From positions 24,512,059 through 24,576,058 of the forward strand of contig CM046832.1 in the NCBI GenBank assembly GCA_025618425.1: DNA of 64,000 nucleotides. The letters run 5' to 3'. The translations under genes and the position numbers were made by a program. How positions within the stretch are numbered: the stretch's first letter is position 1; the number at the start of each line of letters is the position of its first letter. Positions 62,576 to 64,000 of this stretch are shown one piece after another. This stretch comes from Heliocidaris tuberculata (taxonomy: Eukaryota; Echinodermata; Echinoidea; Camarodonta; Echinometridae). A model generated the notes under the pieces. The model ran no database searches. It saw nothing but the letters and a program-made list of their open reading frames with translations, and was not told the DNA's origin.

Positions 62576-62775
62576 GTGTAATATGAAACCTATTGGAACT
62601 TTCTCTCACATACCTGCATGGCATTATTTGGTACTAATGATGAGAAATTGTATAGTAGAAATAATTATGACACCTAAAATACGTATATTTCTGACGCTGA
62701 AAACTCTGCTGAATTTCTATCTATGGTAGATGTTGAGGTGTTAGTTTATTTCAAACAGTTAAACTTTGATTGGAA

Positions 62776-64000
62776 CTAATAAAGAATGAATAAACAGAAA
62801 TTGCAGATAAGTAGAGATATCTTATTATATCACCTTTGTACCATTTCCCCCCTTTTTTCGTCGGCTGTATTTTCTAATGCAAAAAAAAAAAAAAAATCAT
62901 TATATCAACTCTTCCCTCTTTAGGGATACCCAATGTAGTTTATCTATAGTCATGTCTAACTTTAAACTGAATGTTCCAAGTGATTTATTTACAATATCAA
63001 TGATAAACAATAAATTTCATTACCTGTCATTGCGTATGATATAGACACATTGATCTATTTTCGTCATAACGAGCCAATGTGCGGTGTTTGTATTGGGACG
63101 AATTTCATATATCCAGTCTCAAAAATTGAATCTGGTAATAAAACGGCTTTAGCTAGAGGCATTTTCCAGTCGTAGCATTGGTATGTTGACGATCTGGTGT
63201 ATACCTACAATTTCAATAAAATTGAAACGTGCCTATGTCGCGTACACACTGTGATCAGCTATATCTCTCTGGCAACTGACTGACGGTCGATTGAAGACTA
63301 TGTTACCCGATCTTGAGTGATGCCGCAAACGTATGAAATTTTCGCCTAGATTAATGTAATGAAATCGGTCGATTTATTCGCTTTCTTGGATTTTATTTCG
63401 AGAAATTTGGGCTTGAGAAATGCAATAAAATTTATAATCATGGAGTATTATGCTGATATGAAACTGCTATTCCTGATAGATTTCAATAATGAAAATGTAC
63501 CTTTGCATTGAATAAAATACTGAGCCATAATGAGAGTGTTGTATGTTACTTGTATATGGTGGCAATTCCAAAAAATAAAATGTCAGATCGGTGATAAACT
63601 TCAGTTACCGAAACATGTATCTTGTAGTGTTTGCGTTAGGCAAATATTTTTAGTAGTTCATATATTCTACTGCAGACAATGTAGTATTGGTGGCGCATTC
63701 GCTCCTATGAAAGAATGCAAAAAATGCGAACAATGAAACCACGAATGGCATTGCCATGTACTATGTATGTGTTCAAACATGTTAAATACCTGTAGCTACA
63801 TATATACTACATGTTGAAAACGATACGATAAGAAACGCTAAGCAAAATGCTTGACGGTGGAATGTATCACATCGCCCTAAACACTCTTCTTTAATGAAGT
63901 AGAAACCTAGGGCGTTTGGCAGTGATAACTGACACGTCAGTTACACGTTCTAATCTGCGCTGGAGGCTTTAAGTTACGGGCAAAATCGAAGGAGTCCGAG
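62776..64000. other. AT-rich DNA, nothing recognised
   Basis: No exon, RNA gene or repeat was recognised up to the window end. Confidence 0.5.

Larger units (their letters stand above)
61544..62775 (+). repeat. Three diverged tandem copies of a roughly 290-bp unit with CT-rich spacers
   Basis: Copies start near 61544, 62040 and 62341. Shared blocks in order are TTTAACTGTCGAGAGAAT (TTCACTGTAAACGAGG in copy 3), CACTCTTTCCTTCTT, TTATTTCCTCCCACATGG, TATGAAA, then CTATC(T/C)AAGGTAGAT-type and TATTTCAAACA with TTCTATAAT. Copy 2 has lost about 75 bp; copy 3 carries a 142-bp MITE. Spacers contain (CA)n and (TC)n tracts (61903-62035). Confidence 0.8.

Overview
This is animal (metazoan) nuclear DNA. 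Exons are short and bounded by GT...AG splice signals. The sequence is AT-rich and full of microsatellites, hairpin-type miniature DNA transposons (MITEs), decayed non-LTR retrotransposon pieces and tRNA-headed retroposon remnants. Together with a chemosensory-type class C receptor, this suggests a marine invertebrate, most likely an echinoderm such as a sea urchin. That assignment is an inference from genome style; no marker gene fixes the species.

Only one host gene is convincing. It runs on the minus strand from 8973 down to 203 and encodes the C-terminal two-thirds of a class C G protein-coupled receptor. Three exons join in frame: 8225-8973 (lower part of the Venus-flytrap ligand-binding domain), 1542-1665 (first six cysteines of the nine-cysteine domain) and 203-1203 (last three cysteines, seven membrane helices, short tail, stop). 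The exons for the signal peptide and upper lobe were not found; they lie further upstream on the minus strand or outside the window. The remaining 55 kb is either the upstream intron(s) of this gene or intergenic sequence, and I could not tell which.

Layout: 0.2-9 kb receptor exons, with introns carrying several hairpin MITEs. 9-30 kb is mostly unique AT-rich DNA with a tandem duplication (12.5 kb), a roughly 625-bp MITE (16.5 kb), an ORF1-like retrotransposon fragment (18.3 kb) and TA/GT arrays. 30-35 kb is a dense repeat island: TTTG/GTT/G-run tracts, a reverse transcriptase fragment bracketed by an inverted repeat, a degenerate 20-odd-bp repeat, and a second reverse transcriptase fragment inserted in a GTA microsatellite. 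37-43 kb holds TTAA-flanked MITEs and pyrimidine tracts. 48-58 kb holds several large foldback elements, a hAT-like 309-bp element with 5-bp flanking repeats, a 34-bp tandem repeat and a tRNA-headed SINE. 61.5-62.8 kb is a three-copy tandem repeat, one copy of which carries a MITE insertion.

No previously undescribed multi-gene system is visible. The best leads are transposon biology: two TTAA MITE families sharing a subterminal motif, a retrotransposon sitting inside a (GTA)n tract, a MITE whose empty site is preserved in neighbouring tandem copies, and repeated T-run/G-run junctions all on one strand.
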